A stretch of 64,000 nucleotides of DNA from Vineibacter terrae (lineage in GTDB: Bacteria > Pseudomonadota > Alphaproteobacteria > Reyranellales > Reyranellaceae), in the NCBI RefSeq assembly GCF_008039615.1, contig NZ_VDUZ01000006.1, positions 124,001 to 188,000 of the forward strand. Reading direction: 5' to 3'. Both the position numbers and the translations under genes were made by a program. Below are positions 8,486-17,484 of the stretch, one piece after another; the first letter of the stretch is position 1; each line of letters opens with the position of its first letter. Under the pieces are notes generated by a model that made no database searches, had not been told where the DNA came from, and was given only the letters and a program-made list of their open reading frames with translations.

Positions 8486-9384
8486 AGCTGCACCTCGCCC
8501 AGGTGCAGGCGGCGCATCAGGATCAGCGCCAGCGGCACCAGCACGGGAACGGCCGACATCACGGCGGCCACGCCGAGCTCCGGCTGCGCGGCGTCGAAGG
8601 CATAGTGCATGCCCAGCGTCGCCAGCACGTCGCTGGTCCTGGCCGGCGCGCCCATGGACACCAGGAGCACGGTGGTGTAGTCGCCCACCGTCCACAGCGT
8701 CGCGAGCAGGGTGCACACGACATAGATGTTGGCGAGAAGCGGGAACACGACGTGCAGGAAAAGGCGCACGCCCACCGCACCGTCGATCGCCGCCGCCTCG
8801 CAGATCTCCTGCGGGATCGCCAGCCGGCCGGCGATGAACACCAGGGTCCAGAAGGGCAGCCATTTCCAGATGTAGGCGATGGTGTTCGAGCCCAGCGCCA
8901 GCCAGGAATTGTTGAACCAGATCGGGCCTTGAAGGCCGAAAAGCTCGCGCAGGAGGGAATCAACCAGGCCCTGCTCGCCGATCAGCATCCAGTGGAAGGA
9001 GATGAACGCCGGCACGGCGGGCAGCGCCCAGCACAGCAGGAAGATCGCGAGCAGCACCCGCACCCACCACTGCCGGCGCAGGAAGAAGCCCGACAGCAGC
9101 AGGGCGCTGAACATCATGACGTTCACGCCGAAGCCGACATAGAGGAGGGTGTTGATCGCGGTCCTCGCATAGCGCGGCTCGGCGACCAGCTCGCCATAGA
9201 GGGCGGGGTCGCGCGCCATCCAGAGCCCATAGCCCACGGGAAAGACGACGAAGGCGGCGAAGACGGCGGCATAGGGCACGAGAAAGGCAAAAGCCCAGGC
9301 GCGCTCGGCACCCTGCAGGCGCCGCCCGGGTGGATGCCTCCCGATCCTGGAGCCGGCGGCCTGCGTACGGCCTGCGCTGCTCAC
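8482..9384 (-). CDS. Sugar-type ABC importer permease, MalF type (second pair)
   Basis: A 300-residue permease. The GTG at 9384 is chosen because the frame further upstream lies inside the neighbouring permease gene (ends 9404). Helical pattern and EAA loop (CEAAAIDGAVGVRLFLHVVFPLL) match the MalF/UgpA class. It aligns over its whole length with the permease at 10321-11238, sharing for instance IWKWLPFWT against IWKWMPFWT, and ARPELGVAAV against AQPELGVAAV, at roughly 55 percent identity by eye. So the operon carries two permease pairs from a duplication. It overlaps the next gene by 4 bp. Confidence 0.9.
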   Translation of the reverse strand: MSSAGRTQAAGSRIGRHPPGRRLQGAERAWAFAFLVPYAAVFAAFVVFPVGYGLWMARDPALYGELVAEPRYARTAINTLLYVGFGVNVMMFSALLLSGFFLRRQWWVRVLLAIFLLCWALPAVPAFISFHWMLIGEQGLVDSLLRELFGLQGPIWFNNSWLALGSNTIAYIWKWLPFWTLVFIAGRLAIPQEICEAAAIDGAVGVRLFLHVVFPLLANIYVVCTLLATLWTVGDYTTVLLVSMGAPARTSDVLATLGMHYAFDAAQPELGVAAVMSAVPVLVPLALILMRRLHLGEVQL

Positions 9385-9403
9385 GCCCGCCCCGTCGCGG
9401 CGC

Positions 9404-10324
9404 TCAGCCCTTGACCCCGCCCATGGTGAGGCCGGCGGACATGCGGCGGCGGAACACGTAGTAGATCGCGACCGGCGGAATCGCATACACGATCGCGGTC
9501 GCCATCATGTAGTTCCAGGGGGCCTCGTCGCTGTTGAGGAACTGGGCCAGCGCCACCGGCACGCTCATGCTGTGCTTCGAGGACAGCAGCAGGAACTGAT
9601 AGAGATACTCGTTCCACGCCAGCAGCAGCGCATAGGTGCCGACCGCGACCAGCGCCGGCGCCATCAGCGGCAGGTAGATCTTCCAGTAGACCTGGAAGGG
9701 CGAGGCCCCGTCGATCCGCGCCGCCTCGTCGAGCTCGATCGGAATGCTGACGCCATACTGCTGGAAGATGAAGATCGCGTAGGGCGTCGCGAAGGTGACC
9801 TCGGCGGCGATCACCGACCACAGATTGTTGGTCAGGCCGTAGATCTGCATGATCCGATAGAACGGAATCGCCAGGAACGAGGCGGGGATCACATAGGTCA
9901 AAAGCGCCATGTTGCTGAGCAGCCAGCCATAGCGAACGCGCATCCGGCCGATCGCGAAGCTCGCCAGCGAGCCGATCACCAGGGTGAAGAACACGGTGCC
10001 GACGCCGATATAGAAGCTGTTGGCGAACTGGTGCCAGAACTCCTCGAGGTACCAGTAGCCCTGGGTGATGACGATCCAGAAGCTGTCGAGCGACGGCCTG
10101 GCGGGCCAGATCGTTTCGGTGAACACGTCGCCCTTCGACTCGAGGGACACCATGAAGATGTTGTAGACTGGAACCAGCGTCCAGATCAGCACCAGGACGG
10201 CGATGCCCAGGGCTCCCGTCTCCTTCCACCGGCGAAGCCGCCGGGCGCGCCGCCCACGCTCCGTCGGGGCGCGCACCGCGGCTGTGGCGAGGGTGGGGCC
10301 GGCGTCGTTGACGGCGACGGTCAT
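9404..10324 (-). CDS. Sugar-type ABC importer permease, MalG type (first pair)
   Basis: A 306-residue permease, six helices, with the EAA loop LDEAARIDGASPFQVYWKIYLPL. The start ATG (10324) overlaps the stop of the MalF-type gene by four bases (ATGA), so the two are translationally coupled and should form the heterodimeric channel. It is a paralogue of the permease at 7574. The ligand is unknown; carbohydrates, polyols and glycerol phosphate are typical of this class. Confidence 0.92.
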   Translation of the reverse strand: MTVAVNDAGPTLATAAVRAPTERGRRARRLRRWKETGALGIAVLVLIWTLVPVYNIFMVSLESKGDVFTETIWPARPSLDSFWIVITQGYWYLEEFWHQFANSFYIGVGTVFFTLVIGSLASFAIGRMRVRYGWLLSNMALLTYVIPASFLAIPFYRIMQIYGLTNNLWSVIAAEVTFATPYAIFIFQQYGVSIPIELDEAARIDGASPFQVYWKIYLPLMAPALVAVGTYALLLAWNEYLYQFLLLSSKHSMSVPVALAQFLNSDEAPWNYMMATAIVYAIPPVAIYYVFRRRMSAGLTMGGVKG

Positions 10325-11238
10325 AGCGTCACCTCGGTCGTGCGCAGCTTGCGCATCAGGATCAGCACCAGCGGGATCATGAGCGGCAGCGCCGTCAGCA
10401 CGGCCGCCACGCCGAGCTCGGGCCGCGCGACCTCGAAGGCGTCACGGATGCCGAGCGTGGCCAGCACATGGGTGGAAAGCGCCGGCCCGCCGCCCGAGAC
10501 GAAATACACCGAGTTGAAGTCGCCCAGCGTGAAGATCGTCGAGAGCAGCGTGCACACGAGGTAGAGGTTGGCGAGCAGCGGGAAGGTGACGTGCGTGAAC
10601 CGCGTCATGCCCGTGGCGCCGTCCACCTCGGCCGCCTCGTAGAGCTCCTGGGGGATCGCCATGCGGCCGGCCAGCAGGATCACGGTCCAGAACGGCATCC
10701 ACTTCCAGATGTGCGACGTGATGACGGCTCCCAGCGCCAGCCAGCGCGACGTATCGAGCCAGCCCGGCCCGTTGATGCCGAAGACGGTCCACAGGAAATT
10801 GTTGAGCAGACCCCATTCGCCGTTGAGCATCCAGTGGATCGAGATGAACGACGGCAGCGCCGGCATCGCCCAGGGCAGCACGAAGACGAGCAGCAGCGCC
10901 TTGACCCACCAGCCGCGCCGCATGAAGAAGCCCGACAGCAGCAGCGCGCCGAACATCTTCAGGTTCACGCCGATGCCCACATAGAGGATCGTGTTCACGA
11001 TCGTGCGCTGATAGATCGGATCCTCGGCCAGCTCGGCATAGAGGCCCGGCTCGTGCCCCAGCCAGGCGCCAAAGGCGACCGGATAGGCGACGAAGGCCAG
11101 GAACAGGGCGATGTAGGGAACCGTGAAGGCAACCGCCCAGGCGTATTCCGAGCCCTGCAGGCCGCCCCGCCATATCCGCTGCAACGGCGGCCGGGACCTG
11201 ACAAGGAGCTCGGCGCCGTCGAGGGTCTCAGTGCTCAT
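10321..11238 (-). CDS. Sugar-type ABC importer permease, MalF type (first pair)
   Basis: A 305-residue permease with the N-terminal cytoplasmic segment, six helices and EAA loop YEAAEVDGATGMTRFTHVTFPLL. It starts 9 bp after the stop of the binding-protein gene and overlaps the following MalG-type gene by 4 bp. It is a paralogue of 8482-9384. A large periplasmic insertion before helix 3 as in E. coli MalF is absent, as is usual for UgpA-like members. Confidence 0.92.
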   Translation of the reverse strand: MSTETLDGAELLVRSRPPLQRIWRGGLQGSEYAWAVAFTVPYIALFLAFVAYPVAFGAWLGHEPGLYAELAEDPIYQRTIVNTILYVGIGVNLKMFGALLLSGFFMRRGWWVKALLLVFVLPWAMPALPSFISIHWMLNGEWGLLNNFLWTVFGINGPGWLDTSRWLALGAVITSHIWKWMPFWTVILLAGRMAIPQELYEAAEVDGATGMTRFTHVTFPLLANLYLVCTLLSTIFTLGDFNSVYFVSGGGPALSTHVLATLGIRDAFEVARPELGVAAVLTALPLMIPLVLILMRKLRTTEVTL

Positions 11239-11247
11239 GATGACCCC

Positions 11248-12627
11248 TCAGCTTCGTGCAACCGGGTATTTGGCGAGGATCGTGCCGATGCGCTTCAACG
11301 CCTTGTCGGCCGCCGCCTGCACCGTCATGCCGTCCTTGACGATGTCGGCCACCGCGATGCCCCAGATCTGCTGCGCGTTGACTTCGGCGTAGCCGGGATT
11401 GAAGCACGGATAGTTGGGCACGGTCGGGTCGATCATGGCCTCGGTGGCGTAGGCCGTGCGATGAGGATCCTCCTTGAGCCAGAACGGATCCTGCTGCACC
11501 AGGTGCGGCATCGGCGGCAGCCAGCGCCCCAGCCCGGTCTTCAGGTACAGGTTCACGTTGTCCGGCTGGATCACATATTTCAGGAAATCCTTGGCGGCCG
11601 CGACGTTCTTCGCGCTCTTGGCGATGAAGGCGCCGGCCGCGCCGAGCTCGGCCCGCATCGGCTGGCCGGCGTTGTCGTTCGGCAGCTTCAACGTGATGGC
11701 GTCGTTGTACTTCTCCTTGTCGTGGAACATCGCCACCTCGGTCGAGATGGTGCCGTCGAGATCCATCACGATCTGCTTGGCGTGGAAGGCGTTGTTGTCG
11801 TCCGCGTCGCTCCAGCTCAGCGCCCCCGGCGGCACGTAGCCTTCCTTGTAGGACGTGGTGATGTAGCCGAGCGACTTGATCACGGCCTCCCTCACCTTGG
11901 GATCGTCGAGATGCCCCTGGCCGTCCGGCGTGACGATGTCGTTGCCGCCGTTGGCGATCAGGAAGTGGTGGAAGGTGTTGTTGCCGTCGGCCGGCCCGTT
12001 GGTGGTCGGCTGCAGGCCGTGAACGTAGACGTTGCGCTGGGTCTCGCGCAGCTTCTTCTGCATCGGCTTGAAGAAATCCCAGAACGCGTCCCAGGTCCCG
12101 GGCGCGTCGGCCAGCTTGAAGCCGGCCTTCTCGACCATCGAGTTCCAGACGTGGAACGGCAGCACGGCGCATTTGATCGGCACGTAGGTGTAGCCGCGTC
12201 GCTTGGTGACGTTGTTGTAGTAGCTGGAGGCCAGCAGGGCCGTGGGATGGAAGTGAACCTTCTGGGTCTCGACGACATCGGTCACGTCGACCAGCTTGTC
12301 GTTCCAGGTGTTCTGCGGCACGACCGCCTGGTCGGCGATGTCGTGGAACATGATGTCGGGCGTATCGCCGCTGGTCAGCCCCGCGACGATCTTCTGCATC
12401 GCCGGCCCGAACGGGATCAGGCTGAACTCGATCCTGTTGCCGCTCGTCTTCTCGTAGGCCGCCACCAGGTTCTTGAACGCCTCGTCTTCCTCCTTGACGA
12501 AGCCCTGGACCCACAGGACGCTTACCGTCCTGGCCTGCGCGTTGGCGATATAGGGGCTGGCGAATGCTCCCGCCGCCGCCAGTCCTGCCGATCCGCGAAG
12601 AACCGAACGCCTGCCGAGCGTGCTCAT
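11248..12627 (-). CDS. Sugar-type ABC importer solute-binding protein (family 1), Tat-exported
   Basis: A 459-residue periplasmic binding protein, first gene of the 7574-12627 operon. The ATG at 12627 is preceded by GGGAGGC and is followed by a Tat-like leader (GRRSVLRGSAGLAAAGAFAS, cleavage near ANAQA). The frame is open further upstream but those codons have no family look. The body fits extracellular solute-binding family 1 (VTDVVETQKVHFHPTALLAS, QPTTNGPADGNNTFHHFL). This is the only binding protein for two permease pairs, and no ATPase gene is in this operon; the UgpC-type ATPase at 26711 is the only candidate of the right class in the window. Confidence 0.9.
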   Translation of the reverse strand: MSTLGRRSVLRGSAGLAAAGAFASPYIANAQARTVSVLWVQGFVKEEDEAFKNLVAAYEKTSGNRIEFSLIPFGPAMQKIVAGLTSGDTPDIMFHDIADQAVVPQNTWNDKLVDVTDVVETQKVHFHPTALLASSYYNNVTKRRGYTYVPIKCAVLPFHVWNSMVEKAGFKLADAPGTWDAFWDFFKPMQKKLRETQRNVYVHGLQPTTNGPADGNNTFHHFLIANGGNDIVTPDGQGHLDDPKVREAVIKSLGYITTSYKEGYVPPGALSWSDADDNNAFHAKQIVMDLDGTISTEVAMFHDKEKYNDAITLKLPNDNAGQPMRAELGAAGAFIAKSAKNVAAAKDFLKYVIQPDNVNLYLKTGLGRWLPPMPHLVQQDPFWLKEDPHRTAYATEAMIDPTVPNYPCFNPGYAEVNAQQIWGIAVADIVKDGMTVQAAADKALKRIGTILAKYPVARS

Positions 12628-13016
12628 CGTCTGCCTCCCAAGCTCATCGCCGGAACGCTTCGGACGCAACGTTGGTGCTGGTGCGGCATCACGCGACAAG
12701 CGCCTGGCCGCCTTGCCACCCGTGTAGGGGCGCTTCATTTTGTTGACCTGGACGTTACGCAAGAAATGAACGGCAGTCGTGTGAAATAGATGAGGCAGTA
12801 TCTTTATACAGTCAGCAATACTGTCATAAGTTCGCGCGCCGACTTGGGAAGTAGAATTCTGCTCACGACCAACAAATATGTCGGATGTCAGACATTCGTC
12901 AGGATGGCCGTCCGACAATCGGGATCTGAACGGCATCAAACTGCCGCGGCCGTGGTGAGCTGCATCGGTTTCGCGTCGATCATCTCCCGGAAAGATCGGA
13001 GATAGAGGAGAAGGTC
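12628..13016. other. Divergent promoter region with inverted repeats
   Basis: This 389-bp gap separates the sugar-importer operon (minus) from the hydrolase gene (plus) and has no convincing gene. It is AT-richer than its surroundings. Two dyads are visible: CAGTAT (12796) with ATACTG (12818), and TGTCGGA (12879) with TCCGACA (12911), the latter enclosing a small TGTCAGACA palindrome. These are candidate operators, but no regulator gene lies alongside. Confidence 0.4.
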
Positions 13017-13886
13017 ATGGAAACGCGCCGGGTCAGGGCCAATGGGATCGAGCTTGCCTGTCTCGAGGCTGGAAGCGGGCCGACCGTCATCCTGGTTCAC
13101 GGATTTCCAGACAACGCTCGAACCTGGAGCCGCCAGATTCCCGCCCTGGCGGCGGCGGGCTTCCATGTGGTGGCGCCGTTTCTGCGCGGCTACCCACCCA
13201 CCGAGATCCCCGCCCAGGGATACTATGATCGCGCTACCCTGGCGCTCGATCTGAAGGAATTGATCGTCGCCCTGGGCGGCGGCGAGCCCGCGTTCCTCGT
13301 GGGCCAGGACTGGGGCGCCGGGATCACCTACGCCGTCGCCGCCGCTTTTCCTGAATTGGTCCGCCGCGCCGTGGTGATGGCGGTCGCCCATCCGGCTGAG
13401 ATGCGGCGAACGCTGCTCGCCTCGCCGCAGCACATCCACCGCTCGTTCCACTGGTGGTTCTTCCAGCTGGCGGCGCTGCCGGAGGCCGCCATTGCCGCGA
13501 ACGACTTCGCCTTCGTGGACTACCTCTGGAGCTACTGGTCGCCGGGGCACGAGGACGCCGCGCACCTCGCTGACGTCAAGCAGATGCTTGCGCTTCCTGG
13601 CGCGCTGTCGGCAGCGCTGGCCTACTACCGGGCATTGTTCGATCCCGCGAACGCCGATCCGGCCCTGGCCGAGCTCAGGGACGCCAGCAACCGGCCGATC
13701 GCCGTGCCGACACTGGCGCTGTGCGGCTCCAACGACCTTCGCGGTGAAATGCTCGCGCGTCAGAAGGAGTTCTTCAGGGGCCCCTACGAATGGCGAATAG
13801 TCGAGGGATGCGGCCATTTTCTGCATCGGGAGCGGCCGGCCGAGATAACGCGCCTGGTCGTGGAATGGCTGCAACGGGACCCGTGA
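13017..13886 (+). CDS. Alpha/beta hydrolase, epoxide hydrolase-like
   Basis: A 289-residue soluble hydrolase. HGFPD (about 27-31) is the oxyanion-hole motif, GQDWGA (about 97-102) holds an aspartate nucleophile, and GCGHFLHRERP near the C-terminus gives the catalytic histidine. An aspartate nucleophile with HGFP is characteristic of epoxide hydrolases and haloalkane dehalogenases rather than esterases. The ATG is preceded by GAGGAGAA. It is transcribed towards the Baeyer-Villiger monooxygenase gene, with a palindromic repeat between the two ends. Substrate unknown; the cap-domain tyrosines expected of epoxide hydrolases (e.g. in the YYRALF region) are plausible but unverified. Confidence 0.85.
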   Translation: METRRVRANGIELACLEAGSGPTVILVHGFPDNARTWSRQIPALAAAGFHVVAPFLRGYPPTEIPAQGYYDRATLALDLKELIVALGGGEPAFLVGQDWGAGITYAVAAAFPELVRRAVVMAVAHPAEMRRTLLASPQHIHRSFHWWFFQLAALPEAAIAANDFAFVDYLWSYWSPGHEDAAHLADVKQMLALPGALSAALAYYRALFDPANADPALAELRDASNRPIAVPTLALCGSNDLRGEMLARQKEFFRGPYEWRIVEGCGHFLHRERPAEITRLVVEWLQRDP

Positions 13887-13976
13887 GCTTCGTCGTGGAC
13901 CTGCGGCTCCGGACCTCGAGCGCTTCTGCGGCCACCGCGCCGCAGGGCGATCGCATATGGCGTTGGCGACAGCCTT

Positions 13977-14110
13977 GTCATCCTGAGCGAAGCGAAGGAT
14001 CCCTTGAACCATTGGCCCGCGCGGAGCCATCAACGACGCAAGATGCGGGCTTCTTTGACGGTCCGTGCGGATCGACGGCTCAAGAGATCCTTCGCTTCGC
14101 TCAGGATGAC
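13977..14110. repeat. Palindromic intergenic repeat, family A (GTCATCCTGAGCG subtype)
   Basis: The ends GTCATCCTGAGCGAAGCGAA and TTCGCTTCGCTCAGGATGAC are perfectly complementary 20-mers; the next bases GGATCCCTTGA and TCAAGAGATCC extend the stem imperfectly. It fills the gap 13887-14184 between two converging genes and could act as a two-way transcription end, although it has no T-run. Confidence 0.88.
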
Positions 14111-14184
14111 AGAAGCCCTATTCGATCGCCCTGCGCCCGCCGGGAGTGGCGGCACCGGCCGCCGCTCCCGGCGGGATCGCCGGT

Positions 14185-15870
14185 CTATTCGGCGGCAATC
14201 GGCTGCATCGTGCCGCCCTGGCCCTGGCGCGCGAACACGAAGCCCTCATAGCCCTTGTCGGCGATCTCGGCACACTTCCGGCGATAGCCGCTGACGCCTT
14301 CGGGGCCGAGATACGGCAGGAAGCGGCGCGCCTTGCCGTCGATGTTGGCGCCCATGTACCAGGAGTTGGCGCCGGGCATCAGGGTCGAGCTGACGATCTC
14401 CGCGACATGGGCGCCCCACGCATCCTGCGCCTGCGCCGTCGCCTCGATGGTCGAAAGCTTGTTGCGTCGCATGTGGGCGATGCATTCGGTGATCCACTCG
14501 ACGTGCTGCTCGATCGACACCGGCATGTTCGACAGCACCGAGGGGCTTTGCGGGCCCGTGATCGTGAACAGGTTCGGGTAGCCGGCTATGGCCACGCCGA
14601 GATAGGTCTGCGGGCCAAGCTCCCACTCCTGCGCCAGCATCCTGCCGCCGCGCCCCTTGATGCCGAGCTTCTTCAGCGGGCCCGTCAACGCGTCGAAGCC
14701 GGTGGCGACCACGATGATGTCGAGCGGATGCTCCTTGCCGCCGGCGCGAATGCCGGTCGGCGTGATTTCCTCGATCGGGCCATCGGTGCTCGCATCCACC
14801 AGCAGCACGTTCTTCTTGTTGAAGGTTTCGAAATAGTTGGTGTCCAGCGGCTGGCGCTTGGTGCCATAGGGATAGTTCTTCGGGGTCAGCTTCTCGGCCA
14901 CCACAGGATCGTTGACGGTCGAGCGGATCTTGCGCTTGAGGTAGTCGGCAATGACATCGTTCGCCTCCTTGGAGAAGAACATGTCCTGGTAGTTGGCCAG
15001 CCAGAATGCGAAGCCGCCGGCGTCCCACATCCTGTCGAACTCCTGCTCCCGCTCCTCCGGCGTGGTGTCGAGCACCGCCTTCGGCAGGAAGCTGAGCTCG
15101 AAGCCGAAGAACGAGTCCTTGATGCGCTGGCGAATTCCCTCGTAATCGGCCTTGCGTGCCTTGGTGACCTCGGGATCGACGCGGCCGTTGCGCGCCGGCA
15201 CGCAGAAGGCCGGCGTGCGCTGGAAGACCGTCAGGTGCTTGGCCTGCTGCGCGATCTCCGGGATGGCCTGCACCGCGGTGGCGCCGGTGCCTATGACGCC
15301 GACCCGCCTGGCGGTGAAGTCGACGCCGTCGTGCGGCCACTGGCTGGTATGATACCACTTGCCCTTGAATGTCTCCAAACCCTTGAACGGCGGCGTGTTG
15401 GCGGCCGACAGCGCGCCGACCGCGGTGATGACGAAGCGCGCCGTAGCGACGTCGCCCTTGTCGGTGCGCACTGTCCAAAGCTCGGTGCTGTCATCGAAGG
15501 CCATCCCGACGACGCGTTTTCCGAACTGGATGTCCGGCTTGAGGTCGAAGCGTTCGGCGCAATGCTCCAGGTAGCGCAGGATCTCGTCCTGCTCGGGATA
15601 GCGCTCCGACCAGGTCCATTCCTGGAGCAGGTTCTTGTCGAACGTGTAGCAGTAGATGTAGCTGTCGGAGTCGCAGCGCGCGCCGGGATAGCGGTTCCAG
15701 TACCAGGTGCCGCCGACGCCGTCGCCGGCCTCGAACACGGTCGCGTTCATGTCGAGCTTGTCGCGCAGCGAATGGAGCATGTACATGCCGGAGAACCCGG
15801 CGCCGATGATGATGGCATCGAAATCGGCTTTCGCGCCTGCCCCTGGCGCGCTGCCTTGCGCAGTGGTCAT
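14185..15870 (-). CDS. Baeyer-Villiger flavin monooxygenase
   Basis: A 561-residue FAD- and NADPH-dependent enzyme that would insert oxygen next to a ketone carbonyl, giving an ester or lactone. The N-terminal FAD site is GAGFSGMYML (about 24-33), followed by GDGVGGTWYWNRYPGARCDS. The class fingerprint FKGKWYHTSQWP (FxGxxxHxxxWP) is intact, and directly after it comes the second Rossmann motif GVIGTGATAVQ for NADPH. Length and order match cyclohexanone/phenylacetone-type monooxygenases. The ATG is preceded by AGGAGG. A serine esterase gene lies 111 bp upstream in the same direction, a logical partner to open the ester product. Confidence 0.93.
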   Translation of the reverse strand: MTTAQGSAPGAGAKADFDAIIIGAGFSGMYMLHSLRDKLDMNATVFEAGDGVGGTWYWNRYPGARCDSDSYIYCYTFDKNLLQEWTWSERYPEQDEILRYLEHCAERFDLKPDIQFGKRVVGMAFDDSTELWTVRTDKGDVATARFVITAVGALSAANTPPFKGLETFKGKWYHTSQWPHDGVDFTARRVGVIGTGATAVQAIPEIAQQAKHLTVFQRTPAFCVPARNGRVDPEVTKARKADYEGIRQRIKDSFFGFELSFLPKAVLDTTPEEREQEFDRMWDAGGFAFWLANYQDMFFSKEANDVIADYLKRKIRSTVNDPVVAEKLTPKNYPYGTKRQPLDTNYFETFNKKNVLLVDASTDGPIEEITPTGIRAGGKEHPLDIIVVATGFDALTGPLKKLGIKGRGGRMLAQEWELGPQTYLGVAIAGYPNLFTITGPQSPSVLSNMPVSIEQHVEWITECIAHMRRNKLSTIEATAQAQDAWGAHVAEIVSSTLMPGANSWYMGANIDGKARRFLPYLGPEGVSGYRRKCAEIADKGYEGFVFARQGQGGTMQPIAAE

Positions 15871-15981
15871 GGTGCACCTCCTGTTTTGAGCGCTCCTTTG
15901 CAGCCTTGTCCTGGTTTCCCTGTCGCTGATCCAAGGCGAATTCCGCTGACGGCAGGCGGGACGATCGCCTGCCTGGCGGCA

Positions 15982-17181
15982 TCATGCCGCCGCGCGGGCC
16001 TCGCCGGTCGCGTAGGTGGCCGTCTCAAGCTCCAGATAACCGCCGAACGAAACCGGGTCGCCGAAAGGCAGGATCTGCGTCGCCCAGTATCCGCCGAACC
16101 CGTTCTTTCGATCGATCCAGTAGAACGTGTTGGCGAGCCCGGCCCAGCCGATGGCGCCGGCCGGCCTGCCGGTCGGCGCGGCCTCGTCGTTGACCATGAA
16201 GGTATAGGACCAGGATTTCTTCAGGCCGGGGAAGAACTCGGCATCGTTCGACAGCGTCGGGATGATGCCGGGCAGCATGACCACTGTCTGGTGGGCCTGC
16301 AGTCCGTTGCGGACGGCGGCCTCGACCGTCTCCTCCTTGAGCACGCGGCCATGCGGTCCCATTCCATCGCCCAGCCACAGGCGGATGAATTTCATATACT
16401 CGCCGATCGAGGCGTAGAGCCCATGGCCACCCATGTGGACTTCCGGATCAGGGGGCAGCTGCATATCGGGGAGGGGAGTCAGCGACCCATCGGCTTCACG
16501 CTGATGGATGACAGCAAGCCGCGACCGCATCGAGGCGGTCAGCGAGAAGGCGATGTCCTCCATGCCGAGCGGCGCGAAGATCCGCTCCTTCATCACGTCG
16601 CCGAGGCGCTTGCCGCGAATGCTCTCGACGATCTGGCCGCACCAGTCGATGTTGCTGCCGTATTCCCATTTGTCACCGGGATCGAACAGCAGGGGAGTCA
16701 TCAATGAGGCCTTCGAGCAGGTCACCACGCTCGGCTGGCCATGCTCTTGCGCCATGCGCAAGTAGTTGGCGTTGAAGAAGTCGTAACCCAGGCCGGCCGT
16801 GTGCAGCATCAGCATGCGGGTGGTGATGTCGCGCTTCGGCGCCCGCAGCCTGGGCTTGCCACTCGCATCGAAGCCTTCGAGCACCTCGAGCTTGCCGATT
16901 TCAGGCACGTAGGTTCTGGCGGGGGCATCGAGGTCGAGCTTTCCTTCCTCGAGACATTGCAGGACCGCCGTGCCGGTGATCGCCTTTGTCGTCGAGAAGA
17001 TGGCAAAGACGGTGTCGGTCGTCATCGCCTGGCCACCGCCAAGGACACGCTCGCCGGCAGCGCCCTCATAGATGTTGGCCGTGCCGCTGGTGATCATCGC
17101 CACGACGCCTGCAACGCGCGGCTTGCCGGTCACGACCTTCTGGAGGATCCCATCACATGCGCTTTTCAAGCCGTTACCCAT
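15982..17181 (-). CDS. Serine hydrolase of the beta-lactamase (class C/EstB) family
   Basis: A 399-residue serine hydrolase. The SxxK motif is STTK in [13 protein letters not shown] (about residues 67-70) and the second motif YxN is YGSN near 174; [11 protein letters not shown] lies in the position of the third motif. No signal peptide is evident, which favours an intracellular esterase such as EstB over a periplasmic beta-lactamase. It is co-directional with, and upstream of, the Baeyer-Villiger monooxygenase, so it may hydrolyse the ester or lactone that enzyme makes. That link is inference from position. Confidence 0.88.
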   Translation of the reverse strand: MGNGLKSACDGILQKVVTGKPRVAGVVAMITSGTANIYEGAAGERVLGGGQAMTTDTVFAIFSTTKAITGTAVLQCLEEGKLDLDAPARTYVPEIGKLEVLEGFDASGKPRLRAPKRDITTRMLMLHTAGLGYDFFNANYLRMAQEHGQPSVVTCSKASLMTPLLFDPGDKWEYGSNIDWCGQIVESIRGKRLGDVMKERIFAPLGMEDIAFSLTASMRSRLAVIHQREADGSLTPLPDMQLPPDPEVHMGGHGLYASIGEYMKFIRLWLGDGMGPHGRVLKEETVEAAVRNGLQAHQTVVMLPGIIPTLSNDAEFFPGLKKSWSYTFMVNDEAAPTGRPAGAIGWAGLANTFYWIDRKNGFGGYWATQILPFGDPVSFGGYLELETATYATGEARAAA

Positions 17182-17484
17182 TGGCGTCCTCCCGTTGAAG
17201 TAGGCCAGAATTGACCCTGCTTCTCGACAGGCCGTGGGCGGTCTACGTGGACGTCAATCGTCGTAGCGCGCTGAAAATCAGCTTCCAGTCCGATACCCCA
17301 ACACCGGTTGGGAACGAAAGTCCGACCGCGTCCGTAGCAGCAGAGCGATTGGCACCTTGATCACGATATGGCTCCAGGTCCGTACGAATTTCGACCGAGC
17401 CTCGGGAAGATTAGACGCATTTCTCTTGATCGGCTACGCATTTCGCCTTCGGCATCGAGCCTGGATTTTTCTCGCCAAGGCATG
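17182..17484. other. Intergenic region without recognised feature
   Basis: These 303 bp lie between the end of the pentose-phosphate operon and the start of the esterase gene, both on the minus strand. I see no gene, no member of the repeat families and no clear terminator hairpin. The stretch probably holds the promoter of the esterase/monooxygenase pair. Confidence 0.4.

Noticed and set aside
14146-16707. Long plus-strand open frame opposite the monooxygenase and esterase genes
   Set aside because: Shadow of two well supported genes; composition typical of an antisense frame.
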